The position numbers were made by a program, and so were the translations under genes. DNA of 64,000 nucleotides from Streptomyces toxytricini. Its GTDB lineage: Bacteria; Actinomycetota; Actinomycetes; Streptomycetales; Streptomycetaceae. Under the pieces are notes generated by a model. It was given only the letters and a program-made list of their open reading frames with translations, was not told where the DNA came from and did not search any database. The stretch covers positions 87,035 to 151,034 of the forward strand of contig NZ_BMTY01000022.1 in assembly GCF_014649915.1 (NCBI RefSeq), given 5' to 3'. Positions within the stretch are counted from its first letter, which is position 1. The number at the start of each line of letters is the position of its first letter. Positions 34,348 through 42,174 of the stretch are shown here, piece after piece.

Positions 34348-34815
34348 TTGGCCGGAGCCTTCGGTACGCAGCGGCGCGGCCGCCGCATCATGATGACCGC
34401 CGGGGAGGCGGACGCCTTCCTGCGCCGGCAGCGGACCTGCCGGGTCGCGACCGTCTCCCCGGACGGGCGGCCGCACGTCGGGGCGCTGTGGTTCGCCTGG
34501 GACGGCACCTCGCTGTGGCTGTACTCGCTCACCCGCAGCCGCCGCTGGGCGGACCTGCGGGCGGACCCCCGGCTGTCGGTCGTGGTGGACGCGGGCGAGG
34601 AGTACGGGGAGCTGCGCGGGATCGAGCTGTCCGGCCGGGCGGAGTTCGTCGGCGAGGCGCCCCGCACGGGGGCGCCCTGCCCGGAACTGGAGGAAGTGGA
34701 GCGGATCTTCCCCGTGAAGAACTTCGGCGTGGCGCAGATGCCGCACGACGGCCGCCACGCCTGGATCCGCCTCACCCCGGAATCGGTGGCCTCCTGGGAC
34801 TTCCGGAAGCTGTGA
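34348..34815 (+). CDS. PNPOx-fold / F420-dependent oxidoreductase-like protein
   Basis: 155-residue split-barrel flavin/F420-binding protein (pyridoxamine 5'-phosphate oxidase-like). The signature 'TCRVATVSPDGRPHVGALWFAWDG' (core ATVSPDGRPHV) and 'TRSRRWADLRADPRLSV' match the actinobacterial FMN/F420 reductase families. TTG at 34348 is preferred as start because AAGGGG lies 8 nt upstream; a GTG three codons earlier abuts it. It shares a promoter region with the isochorismatase-like gene and converges on the LysR gene with an 18-bp gap. Confidence 0.82.
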   Translation: MAGAFGTQRRGRRIMMTAGEADAFLRRQRTCRVATVSPDGRPHVGALWFAWDGTSLWLYSLTRSRRWADLRADPRLSVVVDAGEEYGELRGIELSGRAEFVGEAPRTGAPCPELEEVERIFPVKNFGVAQMPHDGRHAWIRLTPESVASWDFRKL

Positions 34816-34833
34816 GGCCCGGCCCCGGCCGGT

Positions 34834-35754
34834 TCACCGAGCCCCGGTGTCGCACTCCCCCGCTCCGGCGGCGGTCCGCAGGGCCTCCAGGGCGGCCCGG
34901 ACGGAGGGTCTCCGGTCGGCGTCGGCGCGCCAGACCGCGTACACGTGGCGGCGGACGGCCTCGCCGACCGGCAGCAGCCGCACGCCGGCCGGGACGGGCC
35001 CGCGGCCGAGGCGCGGGGTGACGCACACCCCGAGGCCGGCTTCGACGAAGGCGAGCTGGGTGTGGTGCTCCTCGGCGATGTGCCGGATGCGGGGCTCGAC
35101 GCCGATGCCGCGCAGGGTGTGGACGAGCCACTCGTGGCAGAACTGGCCCTCCTTCCAGGAGATCCACTCCTCGTCGGCGAACTCGCCCAGCGAGACCTGC
35201 GTGCGGTCGGCGAGCGGGTGCCCGGCCGGGACCGCGATGTCGCAGAGGTCGTCGAGGAGGTGCTCCCTCGTGAGCTCGCCCGGCACCGGCATCCGCTTGT
35301 TGGGCCAGTCGATGGCCATGGCCAGGTCGAGGTCGCCGCGGACGACGGCGGCCATGCCCTCCGCGGGCTCCTGCTCCCGCACCCGGGGCCGCAGCTCGGG
35401 GTGGCGGGTGCGCAGCTCGGTCAGGGCCCGCGGCAGCAGGCCGCGCATGCCGGTGGGGAAGGCGCCGATCCGCAGCTCGCCGACGGCGCAGCCGCGGCGG
35501 GCCTCGATGTCGGCCTGGGCTAGCTCGACCTGGGAGATGATCCGGGCCGCGTGCTCGGCGAGCAGCCGCCCGGCGTCGGTGAGCCGGACGCCGCGGCCGT
35601 TCTTGGCCAGCAGCGGCTGGCCGACCTCGCGCTCCAGCTTGGCCATCTGCTGGGATACGGCGGAGGTGGTGACGTGGAGGCCGTCGGCCGCGCCGCTGAC
35701 GGAGCCGTGGCGGGCGAGGGCGTCCAGGGTGCGCAGGCGCTCCAGGTTCAACAT
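34834..35754 (-). CDS. LysR-family transcriptional regulator
   Basis: 306-residue LysR-type regulator. The N-terminal winged HTH ('LRTLDALARHGSVSGAADGLHVTTSAVSQQ', core GSVSGAADGLHVT) leads to a linker helix and a two-lobed effector domain with 'ELRIGAFPTGMRGLLPRAL'. It is divergent from an EamA-family exporter, 74 bp apart, the classic arrangement for a LysR protein that controls its neighbour. The ATG at 35754 immediately starts the HTH, consistent with the family. Confidence 0.9.
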   Translation of the reverse strand: MLNLERLRTLDALARHGSVSGAADGLHVTTSAVSQQMAKLEREVGQPLLAKNGRGVRLTDAGRLLAEHAARIISQVELAQADIEARRGCAVGELRIGAFPTGMRGLLPRALTELRTRHPELRPRVREQEPAEGMAAVVRGDLDLAMAIDWPNKRMPVPGELTREHLLDDLCDIAVPAGHPLADRTQVSLGEFADEEWISWKEGQFCHEWLVHTLRGIGVEPRIRHIAEEHHTQLAFVEAGLGVCVTPRLGRGPVPAGVRLLPVGEAVRRHVYAVWRADADRRPSVRAALEALRTAAGAGECDTGAR

Positions 35755-35828
35755 GTAAGCGATGCTACGCCGTTCCTGGCAAAGAATCTTGCTTGTGCTA
35801 CGCAGTCGGGCCCAGCAGAGTACCTGTC
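35755..35828. promoter_or_regulatory. Divergent LysR/EamA control region
   Basis: 74-bp AT-richer gap containing GCAAAGAATCTTGC (35778-35791), a partial inverted repeat with LysR-like T-N11-A spacing. It should hold both promoters; I could not assign -35/-10 boxes with confidence. Confidence 0.4.
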
Positions 35829-36782
35829 ATGAGCGCACCCGCCACACCCCGAACCGCCGCCTCACCCACCACCGACACCTCCCCCGCCCCTCGTTCCGTG
35901 AGCCGCGTGGACTGGCGGCTGCGCTTCGCGCTCCTCTCCGTCGTCTGGGGGTTCAGCTTCCTGCTGATCAAAGTGGGCACCGAGGCGTACGCCCCGTTCC
36001 ACGTCGCGCTCGGCCGGGTCTTCTTCGGCGCCCTCGCACTCATGGCGGTGCTGCTCGTGCGCCGAGAGCCGCTGCCGCGCGGCCGCCGCACCTGGATGCA
36101 CCTGACCGTGGCGGCCCTGCTGCTCAACACCGCCCCGTTCTCGCTGTTCTCGTACGCCGAGCTGACCATCCCCTCCAGCCTGGCGGGGATCTGCAACGCC
36201 ACCTCTCCGCTGTGGGGCATGGCGCTGTCGCTGGTCGCGCTCTCGGAGGACCGGCCGACCCGCCGCCGCGTCGCCGGCCTCGGCCTCGGCTTCCTCGGGG
36301 TGCTGACCGTCCTCGGGGCGTGGCAGGGCTTCGCCGGCATCGACGCCAAGGGCACCGCCCTCGCCCTGCTCGCCTCACTCTGCTACCCGATCGGCTGGAT
36401 CTACGTCCGCCGCACCCTCGCGTCGGTCCCCGGCTCCCCGGTCGCGCTGACCGGCAGCCAGTTGCTGCTCTCCACGGCGCAGCTGCTGCTGGTGAGCGCC
36501 GTGTTCACCACAGCCCCCGGCGCGTTCCCGCTGTGGCCGACGCTGTCGGTGATCGCCCTGGGCGCGCTCGGCACGGGCATGGCGCTGCAGATGCAGTACG
36601 GCCTGGTCGCGGAGGTCGGGCCGACGACGGCCCAGATGGTCACCTACTTCATCCCGGTCATCGCGACCGCGGCGGGCGTCGCCCTGCTGGGCGAGAGCCT
36701 GCACTGGAACACCCCGGTGGGCGCCGCGATCGTCCTGGTGGGTGCGGCGCTCACCCAGGCCCGCCGCCGCCAGGGCGCGTAG
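35829..36782 (+). CDS. EamA/DMT-family transporter
   Basis: 317-residue drug/metabolite transporter with ten membrane helices in two EamA repeats. The first starts at 'FALLSVVWGFSFLLIKVG' (about 33-50). The second repeat ends 'GESLHWNTPVGAAIVLVGA', the typical C-terminal signature. A 30-residue Pro/Thr-rich N-terminal tail precedes it. It is probably an efflux carrier for amino acids or metabolites under control of the divergent LysR protein. It is the last conserved gene before the mobile-element scar. Confidence 0.88.
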   Translation: MSAPATPRTAASPTTDTSPAPRSVSRVDWRLRFALLSVVWGFSFLLIKVGTEAYAPFHVALGRVFFGALALMAVLLVRREPLPRGRRTWMHLTVAALLLNTAPFSLFSYAELTIPSSLAGICNATSPLWGMALSLVALSEDRPTRRRVAGLGLGFLGVLTVLGAWQGFAGIDAKGTALALLASLCYPIGWIYVRRTLASVPGSPVALTGSQLLLSTAQLLLVSAVFTTAPGAFPLWPTLSVIALGALGTGMALQMQYGLVAEVGPTTAQMVTYFIPVIATAAGVALLGESLHWNTPVGAAIVLVGAALTQARRRQGA

Positions 36783-36839
36783 TGAAAGCACGGGCGAACC
36801 GGGCGGGGTGATGTCCCGGTCCGGCCCGTCCGCTCTCTG

Positions 36840-37070
36840 CCGAAGGCGGAGCTGATACCGGTGTGCTGTCGGCGGTGTCGGTCAGGAGGCCACCGGGGTC
36901 CGGATAGTCCCGGTGGGCCTGTCGGATCGACTCGGCCTTCATCCGTCGGCCGAGGCCGTGACCTCGGTGCTCGGGCAGCACCCCGTGCCGTAGCGCCAGC
37001 CGTCACCTGTGCCGTTGCCGGGGATGACGAGTTCGGTAAAGGCGGCGGCGGTGTCCGTGCGGCCGTCTCC
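36840..37070 (-). pseudogene. GNAT acetyltransferase fragment, frameshifted and deleted
   Basis: Reading leftward, one frame gives 'FTELVIPGNGTGDGWRYGTG' and then, after a one-base shift near 36985, another frame continues 'VLPEHRGHGLGRRMKAESIR', the acetyl-CoA-binding motif. It goes on to 'GLLTDTADS'. A further jump leads to 'HRYQLRL', which looks like the protein's normal C-terminus (typically HxYQLDL) after an internal deletion. The N-terminal half is missing and the left-over sequence meets an IS end at 37068. This is a dead remnant of a Streptomyces GNAT gene. Confidence 0.7.
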
Positions 37071-37090
37071 ATGTCCGCCAAGGCCGTAAA
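37065..37090 (-). repeat. Solo IS-end remnant (inverted copy)
   Basis: Read on the minus strand, this sequence matches the left end of the IS at 37681-37706 at 22 of 26 positions (both begin TTTACGG and contain GGCGGACATGG). It is in inverted orientation to that end and brackets the GNAT gene at 37131-37730. The interior of the element beyond about 26 bp is absent. Confidence 0.65.
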
Positions 37091-37130
37091 CCGGTGGACA
37101 GCTCTCCGGCTCTGGGTGAGCATCACCGCG

Positions 37131-37730
37131 ATGAACAACGAACCTCTCCCCGCCCCCAAACGCGTCCGTTTCGTCGAGCTCAGCGCAAAGGCACTGCGGG
37201 CGCTTGCCGACGGTGACCTCGCTGGCGGCAGCGCCGAGGCCGGGGTCGCCCTTGACGAACACTTCGTCGGTGAGCGAGCCCGCTGGATCTTCGGCTACCG
37301 CGCCGACCAGCTCGCCAAGGACCCCTCTGCCGCGCCCTGGATCACGCGTGCCGCGGTGTCCGAGCCGGACGGGGTCGTCGTTGGCGACGCCGGGTTCCAC
37401 GGGCCGCCGGATGAGGCCGGCATGGTCGAGGTCGGCTATACCGTCGTGCCCGGGTACCGCCGCCAGGGCTATGCCCGCGCCATGCTGAGGGCGTTGCTCG
37501 TCAGGGCCGCGGCCGACCCCGACGTCAGGACCGTGCGCGCCAGGATCGGATCCGACAACACCGCCTCCCTGGCGTGCATCGAGGGCTTCGGCTTCACGCG
37601 CATCGGCGAGCAGGGGGACGAGCGCGACGGACTCACGATCATCTTCGAGGTCCCGGCAGACGCCATTCAGGCCGGGTGGCTTTACGGTCTCGGCGGACAT
37701 GGTGATCGTCCCGGTCGGGCCGTGACATGA
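37131..37730 (+). CDS. GNAT acetyltransferase, 3' end altered by IS insertion
   Basis: 199-residue GNAT-family N-acetyltransferase of the RimJ/RimL type. The acetyl-CoA site is 'VVPGYRRQGYARAMLRALL' and the C-terminal 'NTASLACIEGFGFTRIGEQ' is conserved. After 'IIFEVPAD' the last ~18 residues (from 'WLYGLGG' on) are encoded by the left end of the adjacent insertion sequence, replacing the native stop. The catalytic core is complete, so the product may still work. ATG start; weak ribosome site. It sits between two inverted IS ends. Confidence 0.75.
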   Translation: MNNEPLPAPKRVRFVELSAKALRALADGDLAGGSAEAGVALDEHFVGERARWIFGYRADQLAKDPSAAPWITRAAVSEPDGVVVGDAGFHGPPDEAGMVEVGYTVVPGYRRQGYARAMLRALLVRAAADPDVRTVRARIGSDNTASLACIEGFGFTRIGEQGDERDGLTIIFEVPADAIQAGWLYGLGGHGDRPGRAVT

Positions 37731-38795
37731 GAAGTGCCGCACGGGTTGGGTGAGTTGTGAAGCCGACCTGGGCCCGTACGGCCTGTTCCCATCCTGCCCT
37801 GTCCGGCGTCTCACGCGCACATTCCGGCGAGTTGTTCGCCGAACTCGCCACGGCATGGGAGGCTGCGCGGCAGTCCGCGCTCCGCGAGGCCCGGGGCGGG
37901 GAGCGTCGGAGGGCGGAGGGTGCCGGCAGAAAGCCCAAGCTGGTCTTCCTCGATCGGCTGCTCCCCCTGGTCCATCTGCGCCATCAGTTGCCGCATGTGG
38001 TGCTCGCCGAGCTCTTCGAGGTGGATCGCTCCACCGTCTCCGCGGCCATCCGCCAGGTCCGCCCGCTGCCGGCAGCCCGTGGTTTCGCTGTGCCCGACCG
38101 GCCCGGCCTGCGGCTGAAGACGCTGGAGGACGTCTTCGCCTATGCCGAGGCGGAGGGCGTTGAGCTGCGGCTCGACGGGGCCGAGACCCAGGTCCGCCGC
38201 CCGCAGGCCGACCGCCCTGGGCGCCGGGCGTTCGTCTCGGGCAAACGCAAGCAGAACACCATCAAGACCACCACGTTCAGCGACGGCCAAGGCCGCCTGC
38301 TGCTGTCCGGCTTGGTCCGCCCGGGCCGGATGCCCGACCAGACCGCCGTGCGGAGCGAGGGCATTGCCGAGCAGTTCCGCACCCGTCCCGGCGTGAAGGC
38401 GAAGGTCGATTCCGGCTACCTCGGGCTGGCCAAAGAGTTCCCCGGTCAGGTCAGCGCCCCAGCGAAGAAGCCCAAGGACGGGGCGTGCGACGGTGACAAG
38501 CATGCCTGGCGCGAGACACGGCGACGGCAGTCCTCGGCGAGGATCTGTGTGGAGCACACCAACGCCGAACTCCGCCAATGGGCACCCCTGCGCCGTTTCA
38601 CCGGACGCCGCGATACCTACGCCGAGACCCATCTCACGGTCGCCCCACTCGTCTCCGACCGATCCGCGCAGCGGGCCACCCGCCGCCGGACGAGCACCGA
38701 ACTCGTCCTCGTCCGCGACACCGTCCGCTGATCACCCACCAGCCGAACCGCCAGGCCAGCACGCCCGAAGCTCAATTTCCCCCCAGACCGTAAGG
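37680..38795 (+). mobile_element. IS5-family-like insertion sequence
   Basis: About 1.1-kb element carrying one transposase gene. The terminal inverted repeats recognised are CTTTACGGTCT at 37680-37690 and, reversed, CCTTACGGTCT at 38785-38795 (10 of 11 identical). The exact outer boundary and target duplication could not be fixed by eye. The left end lies inside the 3' end of a GNAT gene. A partial copy of the same end lies at 37065-37090. Confidence 0.65.
37757..38731 (+). CDS. Transposase of an IS5-family-like element
   Basis: 324-residue DDE transposase of the Streptomyces group with an N-terminal HTH (about 60-95, 'ELFEVDRSTVSAAIRQVRPL'). The catalytic core includes Asp in 'LRLDGAETQVRRP', the 'SGKRKQNTIKTT' segment, 'KVDSGYLGL' and the final 'CVEHTNAELRQW' Glu. 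The length is as expected and no internal stop or frameshift is seen, so it may be active. GTG start. The terminal 'TSTELVLVR' is conserved in this group. Confidence 0.88.
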   Translation: MKPTWARTACSHPALSGVSRAHSGELFAELATAWEAARQSALREARGGERRRAEGAGRKPKLVFLDRLLPLVHLRHQLPHVVLAELFEVDRSTVSAAIRQVRPLPAARGFAVPDRPGLRLKTLEDVFAYAEAEGVELRLDGAETQVRRPQADRPGRRAFVSGKRKQNTIKTTTFSDGQGRLLLSGLVRPGRMPDQTAVRSEGIAEQFRTRPGVKAKVDSGYLGLAKEFPGQVSAPAKKPKDGACDGDKHAWRETRRRQSSARICVEHTNAELRQWAPLRRFTGRRDTYAETHLTVAPLVSDRSAQRATRRRTSTELVLVRDTVR

Positions 38796-38829
38796 GTTGT
38801 CCCGTGAAAGATCGCGGGCGCGAGGTGGG

Positions 38830-39297
38830 CTACCCCATGACCTCGCGGGCCGCGTCGAGAAACGCCGACCGGTTGCCCTCCAGGTAGTCCCGCACGCTCT
38901 CACCGTCGGGCAGGCCTTGCCACACGGTCCTGTTGAGGTCGAGGAAGTGCGCGTGTGCGGCGTCATGCACGTGCTGGGGGAACTGGATACGGAGGAGCCG
39001 ATCTGCGACCCACAGCCTGTTCATGACGTCCTGGGTCGTGAGGTACCAGTCGTCGGTGTCCTCCCAGTCGGACGGCCGGGTATAGGCGCATCGTTCCGCC
39101 TCTGCCGAGACCTCGATGAACCGCTCCAGCAGCGCCAGCCGTTCCGCACGCCGGGTCTCCGACAAGGAGATTCGCTGCCGTTGCTGTTCGGCACGTTCCG
39201 CTGACTGCTGAGTCCTGTGCTGGACGAGGTAGGACAACACGCCGCCGAGGACAACGCCGCCCAACGATATGAGCGACACCCAAACCTGACCTGCCAT
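38830..39297 (-). CDS. Hypothetical membrane-anchored helical protein
   Basis: 155-residue protein. A single N-terminal membrane helix ('WVSLISLGGVVLGGVLSYLV') is followed by a charged coiled-coil ('RTQQSAERAEQQRQRISLSE') and a helical C-terminal half rich in Trp and His. The ATG at 39297 has GGAAGG 9 nt upstream and is better than the ATG at 39306. Such small anchored coiled-coil proteins are common passengers in actinobacterial accessory DNA. This one lies between an intact IS and a broken transposase. Function unknown. Confidence 0.65.
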   Translation of the reverse strand: MAGQVWVSLISLGGVVLGGVLSYLVQHRTQQSAERAEQQRQRISLSETRRAERLALLERFIEVSAEAERCAYTRPSDWEDTDDWYLTTQDVMNRLWVADRLLRIQFPQHVHDAAHAHFLDLNRTVWQGLPDGESVRDYLEGNRSAFLDAAREVMG

Positions 39298-39341
39298 GAC
39301 GAACATCCTTCCATAGCGCGGATCTTCGAGACGATCTCACC

Positions 39342-39790
39342 GTGGCTGGTGTGATCACGGCGTCCGAGCCGGCCTGGACAGCCCCGTTCGCCGGGCTGAG
39401 CCCACGTCAGTTCGGCCAGCTGATCAACGCGCTACGGCGCGAGGGGAGCGGATCCGGTCCGAAGGGGCCGGCCGTGGAGCGTGCCGCCGGAGGACCGGAT
39501 GTTGTCGTCATCGGTGCCGATACCCGACTCGTGGTCACCGTCGGCCGACCGCTGCCCGGCAACGGCAACGACTGCAGGGCGCGGGAGCTGTCCGGTGCAA
39601 AGGCCGTCGTCGGCCGCGCCACGGTCATCGCGGACGGCGGCTACCGGCGCACCGGCCTGGTCATTCCGCACCGCCGTGAACGCGGCCAGACCGAACTGCC
39701 TGCATGGAAGGAGGAGCACAACACCTCCCACCGCAAGGTCCGCGCCCGCGTCGAGCACGTCTTCGCCCGGTTGAAGCAAATGGAAGCCGC
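39342..39790 (+). pseudogene. IS5-family transposase, internally deleted and 3'-truncated
   Basis: The reading frame starts like a complete transposase ('LSPRQFGQLINALRREG') but then jumps directly to 'VIGADTRLVVTVGRPLPGN', losing roughly 100 residues including the first catalytic Asp and HTH. The later part ('VIADGGYRRTGLVIPHRRERG', 'HNTSHRKVRARVEHVFARLK') is recognisable, but the last ~30 residues are missing. At about 39780 it meets a second broken transposase in the opposite orientation. It is clearly inactive. Confidence 0.8.
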
Positions 39791-40061
39791 AGCCGGGTGA
39801 AGGCCTGATGCCAGGTGCCGTTCCGCTGCCACCGGCGCAACAAGTCGCAGACCCGGCCCCACGGCCCGTACTCGACGGGCATGTCCCGCCACGGAATCCC
39901 TGTACGGACCCGGAACCGCATGCCATCGATCAACCGCCGCCGAGGCCGGACAGGTGGCCGACCCGCCTTCGTGCCCGTGCCAACAACGGCTCCGGCACCG
40001 GCCACTGTTCGTCCGTGAGATCTCCCCGACCCAGTGAATCGTGATCATCCACAGCACAAGA
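39790..40061 (-). pseudogene. IS5-family (IS4811-like) transposase fragment, frameshifted
   Basis: Only the N-terminal quarter remains. One frame holds 'GRGDLTDEQWPVPEPLL', the standard start of this transposase group. After a one-base shift near 39985 another frame continues 'AGRPPVRPRRRLIDGMRFRVRTG' (core RRRLIDGMRFRV) and 'EYGPWGRVCDLLRRWQRNGTW'. It stops at the junction with the rightward transposase fragment. The two broken elements meet tail to tail, which points to a deletion between two IS copies. Confidence 0.78.
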
Positions 40062-40117
40062 TCCACTTTCGACACACAGCCTGGCGGACGGGCGGCTGGA
40101 ACGGGGCGCCCTCCCCG

Positions 40118-41443
40118 TCAGACGGTCCGGCTTCCCGAGCCCGGCCGGACCGCCGCGGCCAGCGCATCGGCCAGTACGGGCGCGTCGGCGGGCTCCAGCG
40201 CCGACACCGTCACCCGCACGCCCGGCCCCGACCGCACGCGGAACCGGCTGCCCGGGGCCACCGCCCAGCCGGCCGCGAGCATCCGGGCGACCGCGCCCGC
40301 CTCGTCGACGACCGGGACCCACACGTTCAGCCCGCTGCGCCCGTGGGCCCGTACGCCGTGCCCGGCGAGTGCCGCGACCAGTGCGTCCCGCCGCTCCGCG
40401 TACGAACGGGCGACCCGTAGGGGGTCCACCGCCCCGGCGGCCCAGAGCTCGGCGACCGCGGACTGCAGCAGCCGGCTCACCCAGCCCGGTCCGAGCCGCT
40501 GCCGGCCGCGGACCCGGTCCAGGGTCACCGCGTCCCCGGTGAGCACGGCCAGCCGCAGGTCCGGCCCGTACGCCTTCGCCGTGGAGCGGACGAGCGCCCA
40601 GTGGGCCGTTGCCCCGCCGAGCGGCTGCAGGGGCGCGTCGGTGATGCCGTGCCCGTGGTCGTCCTCGATGACGAGCACCCCCGGGTGTGCGGCCAGGACG
40701 GCCCGCAGCTCCGCCGCGCGCCCGGCGGCGACGACCGCGCCGGTCGGGTTCTGCGCCCGGGCCGTGACGACCAGCGCCCGCGCCCCGAGCCGGAGCGCCT
40801 CGGCGACGGCGGCGGTCAGCGGGCCGTCGTCGTCCACCGCCACGGGCAGGACGCGCAGCCCGAGCGCCGCGACCAGGTCGAGGAGGCTGCCCCATCCCGG
40901 GTCCTCCACCGCCACGGCGTCGCCGGGCCGCAGGTGGGCGGCCAGTACGCGCTCGATCCCGTCGAGCGCCCCCGAGGTCACGGCGACCGGGCCCGCCGCG
41001 ACGCCTTCGGCGTCGAGCGCGGTCCGGGCCGCCCGGGCGAGCTCGGGCAGGACCGGGTCGTCCCCGTACAGCGTCGGCCGCTGTGCGTGGCGGGCCGCCG
41101 CCGCGGCGAGCGCCGCGTCGAGCGGCGGCAGCAGCCGGACGTCCGGATTGCCGGAGGCGGCGTCGCGCACCCCCGGCGGCAGCGGTGGCTGGTCGCGCGG
41201 GGCGGTGGCGGGTCGCCCGCGGACGCGGCTGCCGCGGCGGCCGTCCGTCTCGATGACCCCGCGCTCGCGCAGGGTGCGGTAGGCGGCGGCGACCGTGTTC
41301 GGGTTGACGCCCAGCTCCCCGGCGAGTTCACGCATCGGGGGCAGCGGGGTGCCGGGCGCGAGGGCGCCGGAGGCGACGCCCTCCTCGACGGCGGCCGCGA
41401 TCTCCGAGGCGCGCCGCCCACTGATCCGATATTCTCCTAGCAC
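40118..41443 (-). CDS. MocR-type PLP-dependent GntR regulator
   Basis: 441-residue MocR/PdxR-type regulator. The GntR winged HTH spans residues 10-75 ('LAGELGVNPNTVAAAYRTL'). The aminotransferase-fold effector domain follows, with the PLP Schiff-base Lys-290 in 'STAKAYGPDLRL', 'NPTG' (232) and 'IEDDHGHG' (Asp of DDY; here His replaces the Tyr). It should bind PLP and control a nearby gene, most likely the divergent PNPOx-like gene 23-35 bp away. A GTG at 41443 is used, possibly without leader. In other bacteria, MocR proteins of the PdxR group regulate vitamin B6 synthesis. Confidence 0.88.
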   Translation of the reverse strand: MLGEYRISGRRASEIAAAVEEGVASGALAPGTPLPPMRELAGELGVNPNTVAAAYRTLRERGVIETDGRRGSRVRGRPATAPRDQPPLPPGVRDAASGNPDVRLLPPLDAALAAAAARHAQRPTLYGDDPVLPELARAARTALDAEGVAAGPVAVTSGALDGIERVLAAHLRPGDAVAVEDPGWGSLLDLVAALGLRVLPVAVDDDGPLTAAVAEALRLGARALVVTARAQNPTGAVVAAGRAAELRAVLAAHPGVLVIEDDHGHGITDAPLQPLGGATAHWALVRSTAKAYGPDLRLAVLTGDAVTLDRVRGRQRLGPGWVSRLLQSAVAELWAAGAVDPLRVARSYAERRDALVAALAGHGVRAHGRSGLNVWVPVVDEAGAVARMLAAGWAVAPGSRFRVRSGPGVRVTVSALEPADAPVLADALAAAVRPGSGSRTV

Positions 41444-41478
41444 AAAGTCGATTATGCACTAGTGCAATGGGGTGCGCC
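41444..41478. promoter_or_regulatory. Compact divergent promoter with perfect palindrome
   Basis: The short gap contains the perfect palindrome TGCACTAGTGCA (41455-41466), overlapped on both strands by -10-like hexamers (CATAAT toward MocR and TATGCA toward the PNPOx gene). This is a good candidate MocR autoregulatory site. Both transcripts may be leaderless or nearly so. Confidence 0.5.
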
Positions 41479-42174
41479 ATGACCGCCACAACCGAGACGA
41501 CCGAGACGCCGACGCCGGCCGGGGCCTCCTACGAGCCCACCGACCGGACCGTCCCGAGCCGCTCGCGCGAACGGGCGCGCTACGACCGCGAGACGGTCCA
41601 CGCCATCCTCGACCAGGGGTACGTCTGCCACCTCGGCTTCGTCCGGGACGGCGCCCCGGTGGTCCTGCCCACCCTGTACGGGCGCATCGGCGAGACCCTC
41701 TACGTCCACGGCTCGACGGGCTCCCGGCCGCTGCTCGCCGCGGGACGCACCGACCCCGGCCTGCCCGTCTGCGTCACCGTCACCCACGTCGACGGCCTGG
41801 TCCTGGCGCGCTCCGCGTTCCACCACTCGCTGAACTACCGCTCGGTGGTGGTGCACGGCACCGCCCGCCAGGTGACCGACGAGGACGAGCGGCGCAGGGC
41901 CCTCGACGCGCTGGTCGACCAGGTGGTGCCGGGCCGGTCGGCGGACTCCCGGCCCGCGTCCGCGAAGGAGCTCGCCGCGACGGCGGTGATCCGGCTTGAC
42001 CTGGCGGAGGTCTCGGCGAAGGTGCGGACCGGCGGCCCGAACGACGACCCCGAGGACCGGGACCTGCCGTACTGGTCGGGCGTGGTCCCGGTCGCGCCGG
42101 CGTACGGGACCCCCGTCCCGGCCGCCGACCTGGCCCCCGGGATCGCCGCCCCGGCCTACCTCGCGGAGCTCTGA
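41479..42174 (+). CDS. PNPOx-like flavin/PLP-binding split-barrel protein
   Basis: 231-residue protein of the pyridoxamine 5'-phosphate oxidase-like (FMN-binding split barrel, COG3467) family. Signature segments are 'GYVCHLGFVRDGAPVVLPTLYGR' (core HLGFVRDGAPVVLPT), 'YVHGSTGSR' and 'SLNYRSVVVHGTAR'. It may oxidise a B6 vitamer or reduce another substrate with FMN. The ATG at 41479 has GGGGTG 6 nt upstream; ATG 41467 would be a leaderless alternative. It is divergent from MocR and its stop overlaps the convergent EamA gene by 19 bp. Confidence 0.85.
   Translation: MTATTETTETPTPAGASYEPTDRTVPSRSRERARYDRETVHAILDQGYVCHLGFVRDGAPVVLPTLYGRIGETLYVHGSTGSRPLLAAGRTDPGLPVCVTVTHVDGLVLARSAFHHSLNYRSVVVHGTARQVTDEDERRRALDALVDQVVPGRSADSRPASAKELAATAVIRLDLAEVSAKVRTGGPNDDPEDRDLPYWSGVVPVAPAYGTPVPAADLAPGIAAPAYLAEL

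Larger units (their letters stand above)
36783..37130. other. Scar region between EamA gene and GNAT gene
   Basis: 348 bp without an intact gene. It holds the remains of a leftward GNAT acetyltransferase gene (36840-37070) and, at 37065-37090, an inverted copy of the end of the insertion sequence found at 37680. Third-position GC is lower than in the flanking genes, fitting imported or decaying DNA. Confidence 0.6.
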
